In this document: positions 60,503-64,000 of the stretch, piece after piece
Layout: every line of letters starts with the position of its first letter
How positions within the stretch are numbered: the stretch's first letter is position 1
DNA from: Vicinamibacterales bacterium
Lineage (GTDB): Bacteria; Acidobacteriota; Vicinamibacteria; Vicinamibacterales; 2-12-FULL-66-21
Direction: 5' to 3'
Assembly: GCA_035699745.1 (NCBI GenBank)
Contig: DASSPH010000040.1
Location: 1-64,000 of the forward strand
Length of the DNA stretch: 64,000 bases
Notes under the pieces: generated by a model
Seen by the model: the letters and a program-made list of their open reading frames with translations, nothing else
Told to the model about the DNA's origin: nothing
The model's database searches: none
Translations under genes and position numbers: made by a program

Positions 60503-61837
60503 ATGATCGCCACGGCTGTTGCGGGACTGCTGGTTCTCGGGCTTGGCGCCGGCGCGCAGGCTCCACCCAATCCGAACGCCGCCGCCACCGCGGCCGATCA
60601 CCAGCACATGAAGGAGCTGCTCGGGATCAAGGCGCTCCGGCCGGGGCCGAGCGGCAACGAGTCGGCGCCCAATCACGCGAACTACGACGAGGCGCTCGCC
60701 AATCCGTATCCCAACCTGCCGGAAGTCTTGACGCTCCAGAACGGAGGGAAGGTGACCACCGCCGAGATGTGGTGGAAGCAGCGCCGTCCGGAGATCGTCG
60801 AGGCGTTCGATCGCGAGGTGTACGGGCGCGTACCGGCAAACGTTCCGAAGGTCGCCTGGCGCGTCAGTCGAACCGATCGGCTCGAGATCGGCGGGCGCGC
60901 GGCGGTCAGCAAGGAGCTGATCGGCGCCGTCGACAACTCCGCGTTTCCCGGGATCGCGGTCGAGATCCAGATGACGCTCGTCACGCCGGCGGACGCGGCG
61001 CGCCCGGTGCCGGTGATGATGATGTTCGGGCGCGGCAATCCGCTCGCGACCGAACAGCTGATCGCCGCGGGATGGGGGTACGCGACGATCTCGCCAGCCA
61101 GTATCCAGGCCGACAACGGCGCCGGACTCACGAAGGGCATCATCGGGCTGGTCAACAAAGGTCAGCGCCGCCGCCCGGAGGACTGGGGCGCGCTGCGGGC
61201 GTGGGCATGGGGGGCGTCGCGCGGCCTCGATTATCTCGAGACCGATCCCGCCGTCGACGCCGGGAAGGTCGGCATCGAAGGGGTCTCACGCTACGGCAAG
61301 GCGGCGCTCGTGACGATGGCCTACGACCAGCGGTTCGCGGTCGTCCTCATCGGATCGTCGGGCGAAGGGGGCGCCAAGCTGCACCGCCGCAATTTCGGCG
61401 AGGCGGTGGAGAACCTCACCGGCTCGGGCGAGTATCACTGGATGGCGGGCAACTTTCTGAAGTACGGTGCCGAGGAATCGGCCTTCGGGCGAAAGACGGC
61501 GGGCGACATTCCGGTCGACGCGCATCAACTGCTGGCGTTGTGCGCGCCGCGATTGACCTTCGTCAGCTACGGCGTTCCCGAGCGCGGCGACGCGAAGTGG
61601 CTCGATCAGCAGGGCAGCTACATGGCGGCGGTCGCGGCGCAGCCGGTGTTCCGTCTGCTCGGCGCCAAGGGGCTCGGCGTGTCGGACGACTACATGAAAG
61701 AGAAGATGCCGCCGGTCAACACCGGCCTGCTCGACGGACAGCTCGCGTGGCGTCAACACGACGGCGGCCACACCGACGGCCCGAACTGGCAGTACTTCAT
61801 TCCGTGGGCGAGCCGGTTTCTCGACGTCAAGCGATGA
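60503..61837 (+). CDS. CE15-like glucuronoyl esterase
   Basis: 444 aa, secreted (signal MIATAVAGLLVLGLGAGAQA). The nucleophile Ser262 lies in GVSRYGK, the G-x-S-R-x-G-K signature of CE15 glucuronoyl esterases. A Glu follows in SSGEGGAKLHRR and a His (423) in HDGGHTDGPNW. These enzymes cut ester links between lignin and the 4-O-methylglucuronate of xylan. AAAGGA lies 8 nt before ATG 60503. It starts 22 bp after the ROK gene and fits the GH67 context. Confidence 0.88.
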   Translation: MIATAVAGLLVLGLGAGAQAPPNPNAAATAADHQHMKELLGIKALRPGPSGNESAPNHANYDEALANPYPNLPEVLTLQNGGKVTTAEMWWKQRRPEIVEAFDREVYGRVPANVPKVAWRVSRTDRLEIGGRAAVSKELIGAVDNSAFPGIAVEIQMTLVTPADAARPVPVMMMFGRGNPLATEQLIAAGWGYATISPASIQADNGAGLTKGIIGLVNKGQRRRPEDWGALRAWAWGASRGLDYLETDPAVDAGKVGIEGVSRYGKAALVTMAYDQRFAVVLIGSSGEGGAKLHRRNFGEAVENLTGSGEYHWMAGNFLKYGAEESAFGRKTAGDIPVDAHQLLALCAPRLTFVSYGVPERGDAKWLDQQGSYMAAVAAQPVFRLLGAKGLGVSDDYMKEKMPPVNTGLLDGQLAWRQHDGGHTDGPNWQYFIPWASRFLDVKR

Positions 61838-61859
61838 CCTGATATATCGTTAGCCACGC

Positions 61860-62645
61860 ATGGCACACACTGCGTGGCCGCTGGTCCAGCGCAAGTTCGG
61901 GGAAACCAGCCGGCGCGAGTTCTGGTGGGTTCAACCGTTCGCCGTTTTTCTCACGCTGTCCGTCTTCATCGTCTACGCAACGTGGGCGGCCTTCCAGGGC
62001 AATCACTACGAATACGGCCCGTACCTGTCCCCGTTCTATTCGCCGCTGCTGTTCGGTGACGGACCGCATGCGTGGTTCGGCCCGGTGCCGGCATGGTGGC
62101 CGGCGGCGCTGCCGTTTTCCGCGGCGCTGCTGATTCTCTGGGCGCCGGGCGGGTTCCGCTTCACCTGCTACTACTACCGCGGCGCGTACTACAAGGCGTT
62201 CTGGCAGGATCCGCCGGGATGCACCGTCGGCGAGCCGCGCACGTCGTACTGGGGAGAGCGATCGTTTCCGCTCATCCTCCAGAACGCGCACCGCTACTTC
62301 CTCTACTTCGCGCTGGTCTTCACGGTGATCCTCACCGCCGACGCGATCAGGTCGTTCCGGTTCGGCAACAGCCTCGGCATCGGCGTCGGCAGCCTGGTGA
62401 TCACCATCAACACCATCCTGCTCACCGGCTATACCTTCAGCTGTCACTCGCTGCGCCACCTGGTCGGGGGACGCAAGGACGAGGTCTCGACCAGCGCGGT
62501 CCGCCTCGGCTGCTACACGGCGTGCTCGGCGATGAATCGCCGGCACCAGGTGTTCGCCTGGCTGAGTCTGTTCTCCGTCGGCTTCGCCGACCTCTACGTC
62601 CGTCTGTGCTCGATGGGCATCTGGACTGACTACCGAATTCTCTGA
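61860..62645 (+). CDS. Succinate dehydrogenase membrane subunit, Sdh1-like
   Basis: 261 aa with about five transmembrane helices and conserved FRFTCYYYRGAYYKAFW and QNAHRYFLYFAL segments. It is unlike the short SdhC/SdhD pair of proteobacteria. From memory it matches the single membrane protein preceding SdhA in Sdh1-type operons of actinobacteria and acidobacteria. His residues in HRYF, CHSLRHL and NRRHQ could bind haem or quinone. TATCGT ends 9 nt before the ATG. The flavoprotein gene starts 3 bp after its stop. Confidence 0.75.
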   Translation: MAHTAWPLVQRKFGETSRREFWWVQPFAVFLTLSVFIVYATWAAFQGNHYEYGPYLSPFYSPLLFGDGPHAWFGPVPAWWPAALPFSAALLILWAPGGFRFTCYYYRGAYYKAFWQDPPGCTVGEPRTSYWGERSFPLILQNAHRYFLYFALVFTVILTADAIRSFRFGNSLGIGVGSLVITINTILLTGYTFSCHSLRHLVGGRKDEVSTSAVRLGCYTACSAMNRRHQVFAWLSLFSVGFADLYVRLCSMGIWTDYRIL

Positions 62646-62648
62646 CCG

Positions 62649-64000
62649 ATGACGAACTTCGAGGCATTCGACTACGACGTCCTCGTCATCGGCGCCGGCG
62701 GGGCCGGTCTGCGCGCCGCGATCGAAGCGTCTGCCGCCGGCGTCAAGGTCGGGCTGATCTGCAAGTCGCTGCTCGGCAAGGCGCACACCGTCATGGCGGA
62801 AGGCGGCGTCGCCGCGGCGCTGGCCAACGTCGACGATCGCGACAGCTGGAAGGTCCACTTCGCCGACACGATGCGCGGCGGCCAGTACGTCAACAACTGG
62901 CGCATGGCGGAGCTGCACGCCAGGGAAGCGCCCGACCGGGTGCGCGAGCTCGAGGCGTGGGGCGCGGTGTTCGACCGCACGCAGGACGGGCGCATCCTGC
63001 AGCGCAACTTCGGCGGCCACCGCTATCCGCGTCTGGCGCACGTCGGCGATCGCACCGGCCTGGAATTGATCCGCACGCTGCAGGACCAGGGGGTCCACCG
63101 CGGGCTCGACGTCCACATGGAATTCACCGTCGTCAGCCTGCTGATCTCGGACGGCCGCGCCACCGGCGTGGTCGGCTACGAGCGCGAGCGCGGACGGTTC
63201 AAGGTGTTCAGCGCCGCGGCGGTCGTGCTCGCGACCGGCGGCACGGGCCGCGCCTACAAGATCACCAGCAACAGCTGGGAAGGCACGGGCGACGGCCATG
63301 CGCTGGCCTACCGTGCCGGGGCGGAGCTGATGGACATGGAGTTCATCCAGTTCCATCCGACCGGCATGATCTGGCCGCCGAGCGTGCAGGGCATCCTCGT
63401 CACCGAGGGGGTGCGCGGCGAAGGGGGCATCCTCCTCAACCGCGAAGGGCGCCGCTTCATGTTCGACGACATCCCCGAGCCGTACCGCACCCAGACCGCC
63501 GACAACGAAGAGGAAGGCTGGCGCTACACGCAGGGGGACAAGAGCGCGCGGCGTCCGCCGGAGCTGCTGACGCGCGATCACGTCGCGCGGTGCATCGTCC
63601 GGGAAGTGAAAGCGGGCCGCGGCAGTCCGCACGGCGGCGTGTTCCTCGACATCGCGTGGATCAAGAACCGGCTGTCCGGCGCGGAGGCGCACATCAAGCG
63701 CAAGCTCCCCAGCATGTATCACCAGTTCAAGGAGCTGGGCGATATCGACATCACGCGGGAGCCGATGGAGGTCGGGCCGACGACCCACTACATCATGGGC
63801 GGGATCAGGGTCGATGCGGACTCGCAGATGTCGACGATTCCCGGATTGTTCGCCGCCGGGGAGTGCGCCGCCGGCATCAACGGCGCCAACCGGCTGGGCG
63901 GCAACTCGCTGTCGGACCTGCTGGTGTTCGGCAAGCGCGCCGGTGAATACGCGGCGCAGTTCGCCAGGCAGAACCCGCGCCGCGGCGTCGACACCGCGCA
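62649..64000 (+). CDS. sdhA: Succinate dehydrogenase/fumarate reductase flavoprotein subunit (3' truncated)
   Basis: 450 codons are present and the frame runs off the window. FAD-binding Rossmann motif VLVIGAGGAGLRAAIEA at ~12-28; the covalent flavin His in KAHTVMAEGG; the substrate site HPTGM with LVTEGVRGEGGILLN; a catalytic Arg in RDHVARC. It oxidises succinate to fumarate and passes electrons to an iron-sulfur subunit expected just outside the window. It follows the membrane subunit by 3 bp. Of SdhA homologues it follows the longer ~640-aa group. Confidence 0.94.
   Translation, partial: MTNFEAFDYDVLVIGAGGAGLRAAIEASAAGVKVGLICKSLLGKAHTVMAEGGVAAALANVDDRDSWKVHFADTMRGGQYVNNWRMAELHAREAPDRVRELEAWGAVFDRTQDGRILQRNFGGHRYPRLAHVGDRTGLELIRTLQDQGVHRGLDVHMEFTVVSLLISDGRATGVVGYERERGRFKVFSAAAVVLATGGTGRAYKITSNSWEGTGDGHALAYRAGAELMDMEFIQFHPTGMIWPPSVQGILVTEGVRGEGGILLNREGRRFMFDDIPEPYRTQTADNEEEGWRYTQGDKSARRPPELLTRDHVARCIVREVKAGRGSPHGGVFLDIAWIKNRLSGAEAHIKRKLPSMYHQFKELGDIDITREPMEVGPTTHYIMGGIRVDADSQMSTIPGLFAAGECAAGINGANRLGGNSLSDLLVFGKRAGEYAAQFARQNPRRGVDTA

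Overview
The window looks like chromosomal DNA of an acidobacterium, most likely of the Vicinamibacteria. The evidence is high GC content, two proteins with the VWFA-related Acidobacterial domain, an Acidobacterial-type duplicated permease (ADOP), and two very large Oar-like TonB-dependent receptors with carboxypeptidase-regulatory N-termini. Secreted PQQ-propeller, YCF48-propeller and metallo-beta-lactamase-fold proteins are also abundant. This assignment rests on gene families only; no rRNA is present. Both ends cut genes: a Gly-Gln-Gln-rich protein on the left and a succinate dehydrogenase/fumarate reductase flavoprotein on the right.

Layout. 0-10 kb: a VWFA-domain protein preceded by tandem 161-bp repeats, then mostly minus-strand secreted or membrane proteins (S9 peptidase, YCF48 propeller, TauE/SafE permease, a receiver-only regulator, MBL-fold hydrolase, esterases). 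10.9-15.4 kb: a four-gene minus-strand operon (GCS2-type ligase, ATP-grasp, circularly permuted ATP-grasp, M29-like aminopeptidase) that looks like an uncharacterised amide-ligase pathway. 15.5-24 kb: GT39-like glycosyltransferase, GTP-dependent PEP carboxykinase, an mhqO/mhqD-like quinone-detoxification pair, and a divergent TonB receptor. 24-33.3 kb: MBL hydrolase, AMP-dependent ligase, degenerate secreted methyltransferase, PQQ propeller, alpha/beta hydrolase, and a PAS-histidine kinase/LuxR regulator pair followed by a degenerate sigma-54-activator-like mini-protein.

33.3-38.2 kb: a segment of lower GC and low gene density, bounded by 40-bp direct repeats. One repeat is the 3' end and terminator of a tRNA-Leu(CAG) gene. 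It carries small orphan genes and a secreted metzincin but no recognisable integrase, and is read as a degenerate genomic island. 38.4-48 kb: a 1135-aa secreted phospholipase D-like protein, an L,D-transpeptidase-like protein, a TPR/VWA/DUF2264/sulfatase run, and a type IV pilin-like protein. 48-55.6 kb: ADOP permease, PQQ propeller, second TonB receptor. 55.9-61.8 kb: a glucuronoxylan module (GH67 alpha-glucuronidase, ManD-type mannonate dehydratase, ROK regulator, CE15-like glucuronoyl esterase). 61.9-64 kb: the start of an Sdh1-like succinate dehydrogenase operon.

Two patterns recur across the window. First, nearly every convergent gene pair with a real gap is separated by a short tandem-repeat array (7- or 8-bp units, or GAAGG-type) that abuts or includes the stop codons; some contain long perfect palindromes. 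Second, many genes have a TANNNT-like box ending 6-8 nt before the start codon and no Shine-Dalgarno sequence, which suggests frequent leaderless transcripts.
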